Of a DNA stretch of 10,652 nt, positions 1 to 7,208 are shown in pieces. A program made the position numbers and the translations under genes. Each line of letters begins with the position of its first letter. The first letter of the stretch is position 1. Below the pieces are notes generated by a model. That model was not told where the DNA came from, searched no databases, and worked only from the letters and a program-made list of their open reading frames with translations. The DNA comes from Flavobacteriales bacterium UBA2798 (lineage in GTDB: Bacteria; Bacteroidota; Bacteroidia; Flavobacteriales_D; UBA2798): the NCBI GenBank assembly GCA_002351955.1, contig DEHO01000070.1, positions 1,318 through 11,969 on the forward strand, written 5' to 3'.

Positions 1-316
1 CATCGAAATAATTGTAATTCTCCAATTCTCCTTCACCTTTTCCGCTTACTGCCATATCCATTTCCCAATAGAGAAAACGCTCCATACGCTCCATGTTGAA
101 ATAAAAGCAAGTGTTTTTTCCGGAAAAATCTGCGCCAATGGTGTCTTGCCGGCTCAGTGAATTATTGAATGCAGGATAATAAATGGACCGCTCGGTTTGG
201 TACTTGTTCCAGCGAAAACCGACATTGATGTATCCTTTTTGGGTAAAAGGCTCATCGTTGCCGGCCAATAGCAGACAACTTTGGAAAACAAACAAGAGAG
301 AAAATAAAAAGCGCAT
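1..316 (-). CDS. Secreted or outer-membrane protein of unknown function (N-terminal part)
   Basis: Partial gene. The start is visible and the 3' end lies beyond the window edge; about 105 codons are present with no internal stop. It starts at ATG (314-316). The protein begins MRFLFSLLFVFQSCLLLAGNDE, a short basic end, a hydrophobic core of about 16 residues and a small-residue cleavage region, so a Sec signal peptide cleaved near A18/G19 is likely. C14 could suggest a lipoprotein, but FQSC is a poor lipobox and the hydrophobic stretch continues past it. The mature part is rich in aromatic residues and has alternating patterns such as YINVGFRWNKY and NTCFYFNMERM, which would suit a beta-rich envelope protein; that is inference. 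I do not recognise a family. It follows the phosphatase gene by 67 bp in the same direction. Confidence 0.7.
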   Translation of the reverse strand, partial: MRFLFSLLFVFQSCLLLAGNDEPFTQKGYINVGFRWNKYQTERSIYYPAFNNSLSRQDTIGADFSGKNTCFYFNMERMERFLYWEMDMAVSGKGEGELENYNYFD

Positions 317-328
317 AAGATTCCGTTT

Positions 329-384
329 AATACGACGAAACTAGCTTGGAAATCTGAGAAAGGAACTAAGGGAATTGTCGTATT
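329..384. repeat. 8-bp inverted repeat spanning the ppx/secreted-protein gap
   Basis: AATACGAC at 329-336 and its exact reverse complement GTCGTATT at 377-384 bracket almost the whole gap between the phosphatase gene and the next gene, with 40 bp between the arms. The right arm touches the phosphatase stop codon. The long loop makes it a poor terminator and no T-tract follows on either strand. A protein-binding site or chance are both possible. Confidence 0.3.
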
Positions 385-1307
385 TATTCGGTCCCGATCA
401 GTTCGGCCATGATGCCTTCTTTCAGTGAATACACCGAGAAATATACCTCATTGAAGGGATGCGATCGGAAAATGGTATCGATAAGCAAACTTGCCATTAC
501 AATCAGGTCGCGACGGAACTCGATCAATCCCTCGAGCCGGGTGCGTTGGGCATGATCGCTTTTCAGTACTTCCTGCAGCAGCGATTTAAACTCTTCACCG
601 GGGATATGATGTGCGGGTATGCTTAAATCGATTCCCTTGCCAAATGATCTTCGGTGAATGATCTCTGCATAACTTTCAAAACTTCCTGCTGAACCAACCA
701 GTGTTTGTACATTGTACTTTTTCATCTGCTCAAATAATTCTGTCATTACTTCGAACAAATGTTTTTCGGTTGTTTCTTTTTCTGCACTGTTCATCGGGTC
801 CGAATGCGGGAATTGCTCATACAAACGTGTTACACCGAGCTGATAGCTTTTTTTCCAGAGTAATTCCTTGTTTTGCGCGATGATAAATTCGGTGCTGCCA
901 CCGCCAATGTCCATGATCAGAAATGGTTGTTCAGAACGAAATGCCTGACAAACGCCTTTAAAGATCAACTCGGCTTCCCGCTCTCCGTTTACGACATTAA
1001 TAGTAATTCCGGTTTCAAGTAATACTTGTTTTACAAATTCAGGACCATTACCGGCATCACGGATCATGGATGTTGCAAAGGCATGGAATTTTACTTCTCC
1101 GTATTGCAATGCAGTCGACTGATGTTCTTTTATCGCTTGTATTCCCCTGTCGAATGCTTCGGGTGTGATCATCTTCTCTTTCATTCCTCCTTTTCCAAGT
1201 CGTGAGGGAATGCGTCCAACATGCAGTTTGCGGATTCCTTTTTCGGTTAATTCAACTACCAGGAGATTGAACGTATTGGTGCCGAGATCGAGAAATGCGT
1301 ATTTCAT
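384..1307 (-). CDS. Exopolyphosphatase / pppGpp phosphohydrolase family protein (Ppx/GppA)
   Basis: A 307-residue protein of the ASKHA-fold Ppx/GppA family. These cytoplasmic enzymes remove terminal phosphate from inorganic polyphosphate or from pppGpp; which substrate is used here cannot be read from the sequence. The first phosphate-binding loop is FLDLGTNTFNLLVVE (residues 5-19), the second is DIGGGSTE (133-140), and NGEREAELIF (107-116) carries the acidic residues expected to activate water. SVYSLKEGIM (291-300) is the usual C-terminal family motif. The length fits the short, single-module Ppx form; the long E. coli type has extra C-terminal domains. I chose ATG at 1305-1307 because it precedes the first conserved beta strand directly. 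An in-frame extension to 1352 would add 15 unrelated residues and run into the upstream terminator. It sits alone between a terminator and a 67-bp gap. Confidence 0.9.
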   Translation of the reverse strand: MKYAFLDLGTNTFNLLVVELTEKGIRKLHVGRIPSRLGKGGMKEKMITPEAFDRGIQAIKEHQSTALQYGEVKFHAFATSMIRDAGNGPEFVKQVLLETGITINVVNGEREAELIFKGVCQAFRSEQPFLIMDIGGGSTEFIIAQNKELLWKKSYQLGVTRLYEQFPHSDPMNSAEKETTEKHLFEVMTELFEQMKKYNVQTLVGSAGSFESYAEIIHRRSFGKGIDLSIPAHHIPGEEFKSLLQEVLKSDHAQRTRLEGLIEFRRDLIVMASLLIDTIFRSHPFNEVYFSVYSLKEGIMAELIGTE

Positions 1308-1310
1308 CGT

Positions 1311-1342
1311 CAAAAGATAATAAAGCTTTTGATACACGGCAA
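1311..1342 (-). promoter_or_regulatory. Possible Bacteroidota-type promoter for the ppx gene
   Basis: On the minus strand a TTG (1342-1340) is followed after 20 nt by TATCTTTTG (1319-1311). This resembles the Bacteroidota -33/-7 pattern (TTG ... TAnnTTTG) with one extra base in the -7 box. The start codon lies only 3 nt beyond the box, so a transcript from here would be leaderless or nearly so. It lies just after the terminator of the preceding gene, where a new promoter is needed. The match is imperfect. Confidence 0.25.
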
Positions 1343-1352
1343 AACAGCACAT

Positions 1353-1389
1353 AAAAAAAGGCGATCCCTTTCGGGACCACCTTTTTTTT
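1353..1389 (-). terminator. Rho-independent terminator after the lipocalin-like protein gene
   Basis: Read on the minus strand, an A7 run leads into GGTGGTCCC, a GAAA tetraloop and GGGATCGCC, followed by a run of eight T. The 9-bp stem closes fully with two G-U wobbles on the minus-strand RNA. On the plus-strand RNA the same positions become C-A and A-C mismatches and the loop becomes UUUC. The wobbles and the GNRA tetraloop therefore show it serves the minus-strand gene ending at 1403, 14 nt before the T-tract begins to face it. The A/T flanks extend the pairing. Confidence 0.88.
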
Positions 1390-1402
1390 CAGGGTATAGG
1401 AC

Positions 1403-3007
1403 TTATCGTTTAAAGTAGAAAGTGGTTTTCATTTTTGGATCCATGTAAATGAATTCCTTATCGGTAATACTGATGATCTTAAAACGCTCTGTAGCTGATC
1501 CGTTGGTCATGTAGGTGATGATCTGCAGATCGCGTTCTTCGTTGGGGTTGTATGTCCAATACCCGTGTGTAATCTTTAATTCCGTTTCGGCTTGTACGGG
1601 ATAGATGATCTTTCCACCGAAAAGGTATTTTAAGGTGATGGCCTGGTCGTGAATGTAGAACTGACGAAATTCTTTGGAAACATCCTTTCCGTTCATGATG
1701 GCTTTTACGAATGTCCATTCCCCTAATAGCCCGCTGAATTTTTCGGGTAAATCGTAACGGGCGGGTGCTTCTGCAATTTCTTCTTTGGGTTCTTCCGGAG
1801 CAGGTTCTTCAACCGAGGAAATTACATCCGTTTTGTGGAGTACGATCTCAGAAATTTTCCATCCGCTGTTCAGACGAAACATTTTTTTGATAGCGATCCG
1901 GTAAGGCGTGTTGTTAGCTGTAAAATGCAATTCGCCCTGGCCTTGATCTATGTTTGAGCTCTGACTGCGGGATTCGTTTTTAGTAAAGACAAACTTTTCT
2001 AATTGCATTTGCGAACGATCTGCTGTGGCAAATTCATTGAGCAGTGCAAAAAAGGATTCCTTGTTTTTATCCATTACAATTTTGTTCATGGAAGGCTTTA
2101 GTTCTTTTTCTGCCTGTTTCAATTGTTCGGGATCTGTTGTTTTGCTTTTCGCTGTTGCTAAAAAATCATTCATGCTGGGAGTAAGTCCAACGATGATATC
2201 ATAGTTCTTATCCTTAATGGAAGTGAAAAACAACTCGCCCAATTCATCAGTTGTGGAAACAGGAATGCTGTAGGAATAGGGCATCACATAATTTACCTGT
2301 CCGGGATAATTGAGGTTGTACCAGGTATTGTATTCTTTAAGTACCGTATTCAGATTCAGCAATCGGTAACCGGATTCTTTTTTCTTGATCTTTTCGGAAA
2401 GCACTGTGTGTTCGTTGGTCATTGAACTCATGGTGTTTTTAAAACTTAGTGTGAGTCCGGTAACGCCCACCGGTTCCTGATCGAGTTTCTGGATCATTTC
2501 GGTTACAGCATATCCTGTTACACCGTTGTTGACCACCTTGGTGAGGGAAACGATTTCACGAATCGCACCTTCCGACATCAGGATGTACCATTTGTTTTTG
2601 CTTCCTTTTACGAAGAGCTGATCGCCCACATAAAATGCACTGAGCTGATCTTTTTTTACCCAGCTTGCAAAATTGGGTTCGCTTTGCGGATTGAGCACAT
2701 CCACTTTTTTTCCGTTGGCTTCACGACAGATGGCCAGATCGAATTCGTGCGCCAGTAATTTTTCGGGTTCCTGATAGGCAATTACATGTTCTGTTACATT
2801 GCCATCGTTACCTACAACATATCCTTTTAACGGCATACCAATGTTGCTGTGCTGGATAAATTGAGAAGAAGCATCCGATCCCTGCATCGAAAAACGTTTG
2901 CCGGTGTAGCCGCGTGTTGGAATTGTTGTTGCTGCAAAAATTGTTTGGGTGCAAAGCAGCAGCACAAAAACCGATTGAAAGGGAATCGTCTTAAAAAAGC
3001 GTTTCAT
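1403..3007 (-). CDS. Secreted protein with C-terminal lipocalin-like domain, function unknown
   Basis: A 534-residue protein with a clear Sec signal peptide: MKRFF, then a hydrophobic core at about residues 8-24, with cleavage likely near A25/A26 (TIFAA). No lipobox cysteine is placed to support a lipoprotein. The large N-terminal and central part (about 27-395) matches no family I can name. It contains charged helical stretches, such as the lysine/glutamate-rich part at about 284-316, and a beta-like part at 335-395. An acidic, proline-rich linker (about 398-415, EEPAPEEPKEE) separates it from the last 110 residues. These start LLGEWTFVKAIMNGKDV (427-443), the GxW opening typical of Bacteroidota lipocalin-like domains, followed by repeated beta strands to the end (MKTTFYFKR). 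The domain probably binds a small hydrophobic ligand or is structural; that is inference from the fold. The gene is a single unit, closed by a strong terminator, with an inverted repeat directly before its start codon. Confidence 0.8.
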   Translation of the reverse strand: MKRFFKTIPFQSVFVLLLCTQTIFAATTIPTRGYTGKRFSMQGSDASSQFIQHSNIGMPLKGYVVGNDGNVTEHVIAYQEPEKLLAHEFDLAICREANGKKVDVLNPQSEPNFASWVKKDQLSAFYVGDQLFVKGSKNKWYILMSEGAIREIVSLTKVVNNGVTGYAVTEMIQKLDQEPVGVTGLTLSFKNTMSSMTNEHTVLSEKIKKKESGYRLLNLNTVLKEYNTWYNLNYPGQVNYVMPYSYSIPVSTTDELGELFFTSIKDKNYDIIVGLTPSMNDFLATAKSKTTDPEQLKQAEKELKPSMNKIVMDKNKESFFALLNEFATADRSQMQLEKFVFTKNESRSQSSNIDQGQGELHFTANNTPYRIAIKKMFRLNSGWKISEIVLHKTDVISSVEEPAPEEPKEEIAEAPARYDLPEKFSGLLGEWTFVKAIMNGKDVSKEFRQFYIHDQAITLKYLFGGKIIYPVQAETELKITHGYWTYNPNEERDLQIITYMTNGSATERFKIISITDKEFIYMDPKMKTTFYFKR

Positions 3008-3008
3008 A

Positions 3009-3040
3009 CTAATTTGGGTTGGTTAGTATTACCAAATTAG
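3009..3040 (-). promoter_or_regulatory. 9-bp perfect inverted repeat abutting the start codon of the lipocalin-like gene
   Basis: CTAATTTGG (3009-3017) and CCAAATTAG (3032-3040) are exact reverse complements with a 14-nt spacer. The proximal arm ends one nucleotide before the ATG at 3005-3007. In RNA it would form a hairpin against the start codon; in DNA it could be an operator. The distal arm, read on the minus strand, also contains TAATTTG, close to but short of the -7 consensus TAnnTTTG. Confidence 0.5.
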
Positions 3041-3060
3041 GGTGAAAATCCCGCTAATTG

Positions 3061-3078
3061 ATCCTGTTTTTGCAGGAT
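3061..3078. repeat. Short inverted repeat in the permease/lipocalin-like gene gap
   Basis: ATCCTG (3061-3066) and CAGGAT (3073-3078) form a 6-bp stem with a 6-nt loop. On the minus strand it is followed by mixed sequence, not a T-tract, so it is not a convincing terminator. It lies between the ABC-permease terminator and the inverted repeat at 3009-3040. No function assigned. Confidence 0.3.
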
Positions 3079-3124
3079 GACAGGTATTTTTTACGAATGG
3101 AAAAGCTAAAACGGTTCAAATAGG

Positions 3125-3146
3125 AAAAAACTGATACTTATCAGTT
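3125..3146 (-). terminator. Weak hairpin terminator closing the grpE-dnaJ-ABC operon
   Basis: On the minus strand AACTGATA, a 2-nt centre and TATCAGTT form a perfect 8-bp palindrome (3129-3146), followed directly by four more T before CC. In RNA the innermost pairs would open to give a 6-bp AACUGA/UCAGUU stem with a 6-nt loop. It begins 10 nt after the permease stop codon. The stem is A/T-rich and the T-run short, so termination may be partial. Confidence 0.6.
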
Positions 3147-3156
3147 CAAGGGCGAC

Positions 3157-4497
3157 TCATCCTTTGTAGAACATCCACTTAAAGAGTTCTTTGTAGCTCA
3201 CTTTTTTGCCGTACATCAGAATTCCGGTGCGGTAGATTTTTCCAGCGATCCAGGTGCAGGTAATGAATCCTGCTACCAATAGCGCCATACTCAGGTACAA
3301 TTGCCAAATCGTTCCGGGTTCAAAGCCCATGGCAACACGAACCATCATCACTACCGGAGAAGTAAAGGGAATCATGCTCGACCAGAATACTGCATTGCTT
3401 TCGGGATTTTCGATGGCCATTTGCGCAACGATAAATCCGAATACAAGCGGTATGGTAATCGGCATCATAAATTGCTGCGTATCCGATTCACTATCCACTG
3501 CTGCTCCGATAGCTGCGAAGAGTGCGCTGTACATGAGGTATCCGCCAATGAAGTAGAAAAGGAACATGAACAACATCAGCGCCCAGTTGATGCGGATGAA
3601 AATAAGATCATAGATCTCGTTGCTTTCAAAATTGATGGCCGCTTGTTCCGGACTGATGCCATTGGCAACCTGCGTAAAGTTGGCTTGATTGGCTGCATCG
3701 TAAAAATCGGGGAAGAAGAGCGATTGCGCGAGAATGAGAATGAGTCCGGTTAACAATACCCACAAAATAAACTGGGTGAGTCCAACCATCGCAATACCGA
3801 TAATTTTACCCAACATCAGTTCAAACGGTTTTACCGATGAAATGATGATCTCCACAATACGGTTTGTTTTTTCTTCGATCACACCGCGCATGACCTGCAC
3901 ACCGTACAGGAAGATGAACATGTAAATGAGCAGAGCAAAAACATATCCAACTACTGCGGCATAATGTTTGGTTTTTGCTTTTTCTCCGCTCTCTGCATTT
4001 TTTGTTTCGAGCTCGATGTGTCGTTTAATTTTCGGGTATTCTTCGTTAATGAATTTTTGAACTTCCGGTCCGGTGTTCGCTTTCATTAAGCGGTAACTTT
4101 CCATTACCGCATCCAATTCTGAATTGATGTAGGATTGAATGGAGAGTGAAGGAATCTTTTTGTAAAGCAACAATGCTTTATCGCCGTTGATGGTGTTTTT
4201 GTTGATGTATAAGGCGAGGTCGTACTGATCGCCTTCCAGAAATTCTTTTGCTTCGAGGTGAGTGGTGCGGTAGTCGAATTCTACTACGTTGGGTTTGTCT
4301 TTGAACACCTGATGCGTTAATCCGAGTTCATCTACAACCAACACCTTTTGCGATCCGCTTTCTCCAATGGTGAGCCAGATGGTGAGCGTTAAGAAAACAC
4401 CAATCAGGATCGGACCCAATAAGGTCATGATGATGAAGGAAGGTTTCCTTACCCGGGTAAGGTATTCCCGGCCGATGATGAGTCCGATCTTACCCAT
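3157..4497 (-). CDS. ABC-2 type transporter permease (NatB-like)
   Basis: A 446-residue integral membrane protein that would form the channel of an ABC exporter with the ATPase encoded directly upstream. The layout is typical of the NatB/ABC-2 (COG1668-like) group: one TM helix near the N-terminus (about 21-43), a large extracytoplasmic domain (about 44-176), then a cluster of TM helices at about 178-200, 233-258, 304-330, 343-361 and 397-418, with a possible further one near 372-388. The hallmark segment RGVIEEKTNRIVEIIISSVKPFELMLGK (204-231) follows the second TM helix. Substrate cannot be inferred; relatives have been linked to sodium, drug or peptide export. The ATG lies inside the end of the ATPase gene (8-nt overlap), which implies translational coupling. 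The weak hairpin terminator follows 10 nt after the stop. It is the last gene of the chaperone/exporter cluster. Confidence 0.9.
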   Translation of the reverse strand: MGKIGLIIGREYLTRVRKPSFIIMTLLGPILIGVFLTLTIWLTIGESGSQKVLVVDELGLTHQVFKDKPNVVEFDYRTTHLEAKEFLEGDQYDLALYINKNTINGDKALLLYKKIPSLSIQSYINSELDAVMESYRLMKANTGPEVQKFINEEYPKIKRHIELETKNAESGEKAKTKHYAAVVGYVFALLIYMFIFLYGVQVMRGVIEEKTNRIVEIIISSVKPFELMLGKIIGIAMVGLTQFILWVLLTGLILILAQSLFFPDFYDAANQANFTQVANGISPEQAAINFESNEIYDLIFIRINWALMLFMFLFYFIGGYLMYSALFAAIGAAVDSESDTQQFMMPITIPLVFGFIVAQMAIENPESNAVFWSSMIPFTSPVVMMVRVAMGFEPGTIWQLYLSMALLVAGFITCTWIAGKIYRTGILMYGKKVSYKELFKWMFYKG

Positions 4498-5422
4498 GGT
4501 TCTGATTTTGCGATTGCACTACTTCTATAAAAATATCATTCATACTCGGAATGATTTCGCGTACACTGCGGATCTCTACATGCGGTATGAGTGCGGAAAG
4601 TAAATTGTTGGTGGTGTTGTTGCCAAGCAGTTTTACTCTCGAACGGAAATGATTGGGTTCTACCTGTTCTCTCTCCAGTAATTCAAATCCTGCCCACAAG
4701 GCGTTGGCAAAGGCAATCATGTTTCCGTTGAATTCCACTTCATATACCTGCGAACGGAATCGCTTGCGGATGTCGCTCATCTTTCCGTCGAGTATCACTT
4801 TCGAATTGTTGATCAGCGCAATCTCATCACACATCTCTTCTACCGATCCCATATTGTGGGTAGAGAAAATAATGGTGGTTCCGTTTTCCTTCATGCGAAG
4901 GATCTCTTTTTTGATCAGATCGGCATTGATGGGGTCAAATCCGCTGAATGGTTCATCGAGGATGAGCAATTTGGGCTGGTGCATCACCGTAGTGATAAAC
5001 TGCACTTTTTGCGCCATCCCTTTCGAGAGATCTTCAATTTTTTTATTCCACCATCCGCTGATCTCAAATTTTTCAAACCAGATCTGTAGCTGACGTGTGG
5101 CTTCCTGCTTGCTCATTCCCTTAAGGCGGGCAAGGTACAGGGATTGCTCTCCCACTTTCATCTTCTTGTACAGACCGCGTTCTTCGGGTAAGTAACCAAT
5201 GTTGGAAAGATGGTGTGGCGAAAGTTTTTCGTCCCGGAAATACACGGTGCCTTCATCAGGACCGGTGATCTGATTGATGATGCGGATGAGCGATGTTTTT
5301 CCTGCTCCGTTCGGACCAAGTAATCCGAAGATGCTTCCTTCAGGTACAGCAATGTTCACACCGCTCAGTGCAGTGTGGTTGCGGTATCGCTTTACAATAT
5401 TTTCTGCGCGTAAAATATCCAT
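4490..5422 (-). CDS. ABC transporter ATP-binding protein (NatA-like)
   Basis: A 310-residue cytoplasmic ATPase that powers the permease encoded next to it. Motifs in order: Walker A GPNGAGKTS (36-44), Q-loop region IGYLPEERGLY (75-85), ABC signature LSKGMAQK (132-139), Walker B LLILDEP (152-158), D-loop residues at about 160-163, and the switch histidine in STHNM (H189). The residue normally Gln in the Q-loop appears as Glu (LPEERG), which I recall as usual for this COG4152-type subgroup. The C-terminal 90 residues (about 220-310) form the extra beta-rich domain found after the nucleotide-binding domain in this group (DUF4162 type). Its ATG overlaps the dnaJ stop codon by 1 nt (TGATG), and its own 3' end overlaps the permease start by 8 nt, so dnaJ, ATPase and permease are probably translated as a coupled set. 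Confidence 0.93.
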   Translation of the reverse strand: MDILRAENIVKRYRNHTALSGVNIAVPEGSIFGLLGPNGAGKTSLIRIINQITGPDEGTVYFRDEKLSPHHLSNIGYLPEERGLYKKMKVGEQSLYLARLKGMSKQEATRQLQIWFEKFEISGWWNKKIEDLSKGMAQKVQFITTVMHQPKLLILDEPFSGFDPINADLIKKEILRMKENGTTIIFSTHNMGSVEEMCDEIALINNSKVILDGKMSDIRKRFRSQVYEVEFNGNMIAFANALWAGFELLEREQVEPNHFRSRVKLLGNNTTNNLLSALIPHVEIRSVREIIPSMNDIFIEVVQSQNQNHG

Positions 5423-6573
5423 CAGTCTCCGTGGCCGGTAAACATTTCTTTCCAGCGCTTAAATATACTCTTTTCCTTTTTAGAGGGAGAAGGAGAAAAG
5501 TTTTCACTTCCGCGGAATTGCTCCAATGTTGCTTTTTCTTCCTTGCTTAACTTCTGCGGTGTCCAGATATTGATGGTTACCAACAGGTCGCCTTTCTGAT
5601 AGCTGTCGAGCACCGGTAGTCCTTTGTTGCGCAACCGAAGTATTTTTCCGCTTTGTGTTCCGGGATCGATATGGATTTTTGCCTTGCCTTCAAGCGTCGG
5701 AATTTCACAGTCGGCTCCCAATGCTGCATCTGCAAAATTGAGGTGGAGATCGTAATGCAAATTATGACCATCACGCTGTAAATGATCGTGTGGTAATTCT
5801 TCAAATACCACAATCATATCACCGGGAATACCGTTTCTCACCGCGTTTCCTTTGCCGTTTACTGCCATCTGCATACCTTCTTCTACACCTGCTGGAATGT
5901 TGATGCTGATGACTTCTTCTTCGCGTGTTGTTCCTTCTCCATTACAGCCACCACATTTTTCGGTAACAACCGTTCCTTGTCCGTGACAGGTAGGGCAAAC
6001 CTGTGTGGTTTGCATTTGTCCGAGGAAGGTGGAAGTAACCCGTGTAACATGACCGGTTCCTCCGCAGGTGGAACAATTGCGAACGGCATTCGAATTTTTT
6101 GCTCCGGTTCCGTTACAGTTGCGGCAATTATTCAGTTTGTTGACTTTTATTTTTTTCTCAACGCCTTTTGCAATTTCTTCCAGCGTAAGTTTTACTTTGA
6201 TGCGAAGATTACTTCCTTTTTGAACGCGTCTGCCTCTTCCGCCTCCGCCACTGAATCCACCGCCAAACGCACCACCGAAAATATCGCTGAACTGGGAGAA
6301 AATATCATCCATGTTCATTCCGCCACCACCATAGCCACCCGCTCCTGCGCCCATGCCGGCATGACCAAACTGGTCGTAGCGACGACGTTTTTCCGGATCG
6401 CCCAATGCATCGTAGGCCTCGGCAGCTTCCCTGAATTTTTCCTCCGCTTCCTTATCGCCGGGGTTTTTGTCGGGATGGAATTTCAGCGCCAATTTGCGGT
6501 ACGCTTTTTTAATTTCGTCCGCTTCGGCGTTTCTGCTTACACCCAGTATTTCGTAATAATCGCGTTTCGACAT
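5422..6573 (-). CDS. dnaJ: Chaperone protein DnaJ
   Basis: A 383-residue type I Hsp40, the co-chaperone that delivers unfolded clients to DnaK and stimulates its ATPase. Domains in order: J-domain (about 4-70) with HPD at 33-35; Gly/Phe-rich linker (about 72-118, including SDIFGGAFGGGF); zinc domain with four CxxCxGxG repeats at C150-C153, C167-C170, C193-C196 and C207-C210, all eight cysteines present; then the two C-terminal client-binding beta domains (about 220-345). The last 30 residues form a polar and basic tail (SPSPSKKEKSIFKRWKEMF) that varies within the family. It starts at ATG 6571-6573, 11 nt after grpE, with an A-rich leader (aagtttagaaa) and no Shine-Dalgarno sequence. No anomalies. 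dnaK is not in this window. Confidence 0.98.
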   Translation of the reverse strand: MSKRDYYEILGVSRNAEADEIKKAYRKLALKFHPDKNPGDKEAEEKFREAAEAYDALGDPEKRRRYDQFGHAGMGAGAGGYGGGGMNMDDIFSQFSDIFGGAFGGGFSGGGGRGRRVQKGSNLRIKVKLTLEEIAKGVEKKIKVNKLNNCRNCNGTGAKNSNAVRNCSTCGGTGHVTRVTSTFLGQMQTTQVCPTCHGQGTVVTEKCGGCNGEGTTREEEVISINIPAGVEEGMQMAVNGKGNAVRNGIPGDMIVVFEELPHDHLQRDGHNLHYDLHLNFADAALGADCEIPTLEGKAKIHIDPGTQSGKILRLRNKGLPVLDSYQKGDLLVTINIWTPQKLSKEEKATLEQFRGSENFSPSPSKKEKSIFKRWKEMFTGHGD

Positions 6574-6584
6574 TTTCTAAACTT

Positions 6585-7151
6585 TTATTGTCCTACTACC
6601 ACTTTCGCAAAACGTATCACCGTATCGTTCATGGTGTACCCGTTTTCTACTACATCCATCACTTTTCCTTTCATCTCATCATTGGGTGCAGGAACATTGG
6701 CAATAGCTTCAGAAATATCTGCATTGAATTCCTGACCCAAAATGTCGATGGCTTTCACGCCTTTTGCCTGCATGATGTTCATGAATTTGTGATGGATCAA
6801 TCGGAATCCTTCCTTCACAATTTCCAGATCAGTGGCTGTTTCGTTGGCGCGAATGGCTCGTTCAAGATCATCGATGACAGGTAGAATGCTTTTGATTACA
6901 TCCGAACCGCCGCTTTTGATCAGATCTGCTTTCTCACGTGCTGTGCGCTTGCGGTAATTGTCGAATTCGGCATAGAGCAAAATGTATTTTTTGTTCATCT
7001 CCTCTACCGGATCCGTCGTTTCCTCTGTCTTTTCCTCAACGGTCGGACTCTCGTTCCCATTCCCGTTCCCGTTCTCATTCCCGTTCCCGTTCTCGTTCCC
7101 GTTCTCATTCTCGTTCATCGTCTCTTTGTTTGTTGTTTCTTCCTTGCTCAT
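6585..7151 (-). CDS. grpE: Nucleotide exchange factor GrpE
   Basis: A 188-residue protein that releases ADP from DnaK, working as a dimer in the cytoplasm. The conserved part starts near residue 48: a long helix (about 48-75, with KKYILLYAEFDNYRKRTAREK), the four-helix region (PVIDDLERAI 91-100; EGFRLIHHKF 114-123) and the C-terminal beta domain ending in NGYTMNDTVIRFAKVVVG (170-187), which matches the GrpE signature apart from F where many homologues have P (RPA). The first 47 residues are disordered and acidic, with a striking Asn-Glu/Asn-Gly dipeptide run at 13-34 encoded by a hexanucleotide repeat. The start is ATG at 7149-7151. The gene heads the grpE-dnaJ-ABC cluster, with a candidate promoter at 7233-7261 and a 105-bp gap upstream. 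Confidence 0.97.
   Translation of the reverse strand: MSKEETTNKETMNENENGNENGNGNENGNGNGNESPTVEEKTEETTDPVEEMNKKYILLYAEFDNYRKRTAREKADLIKSGGSDVIKSILPVIDDLERAIRANETATDLEIVKEGFRLIHHKFMNIMQAKGVKAIDILGQEFNADISEAIANVPAPNDEMKGKVMDVVENGYTMNDTVIRFAKVVVGQ
7050..7115 (-). repeat. Hexanucleotide coding repeat in the 5' part of grpE
   Basis: On the minus strand 11 consecutive 6-nt units of the form AAY-GRG encode alternating Asn with Glu or Gly (residues 13-34 of GrpE). The units differ by C/T and A/G changes, and an 18-nt higher-order period is also visible. Gain or loss of whole units keeps the reading frame, so length may differ between strains without inactivating GrpE. Confidence 0.85.
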
Positions 7152-7208
7152 ACACGTAAAATTGATTGGACTCTATCCGTCACAAAAAAAAGACCAATCC
7201 CCTAAGGG

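Noticed and set aside
317..383. TAGTTTCG on the minus strand as a -7 promoter box for the secreted protein at 1-316
   Set aside because: One mismatch to TAnnTTTG and no TTG at a suitable distance upstream; too weak to call.
1308..1352. N-terminal extension of the Ppx protein by 15 residues
   Set aside because: The extra residues are unlike the family, which begins directly at the first beta strand, and the start would abut the upstream terminator's T-tract.
5977..6735. Long plus-strand ORF of 252 codons opposite dnaJ and the end of grpE
   Set aside because: It is a shadow of dnaJ and grpE, both unmistakable; the translation is low-quality, with no domain and no plausible start context.
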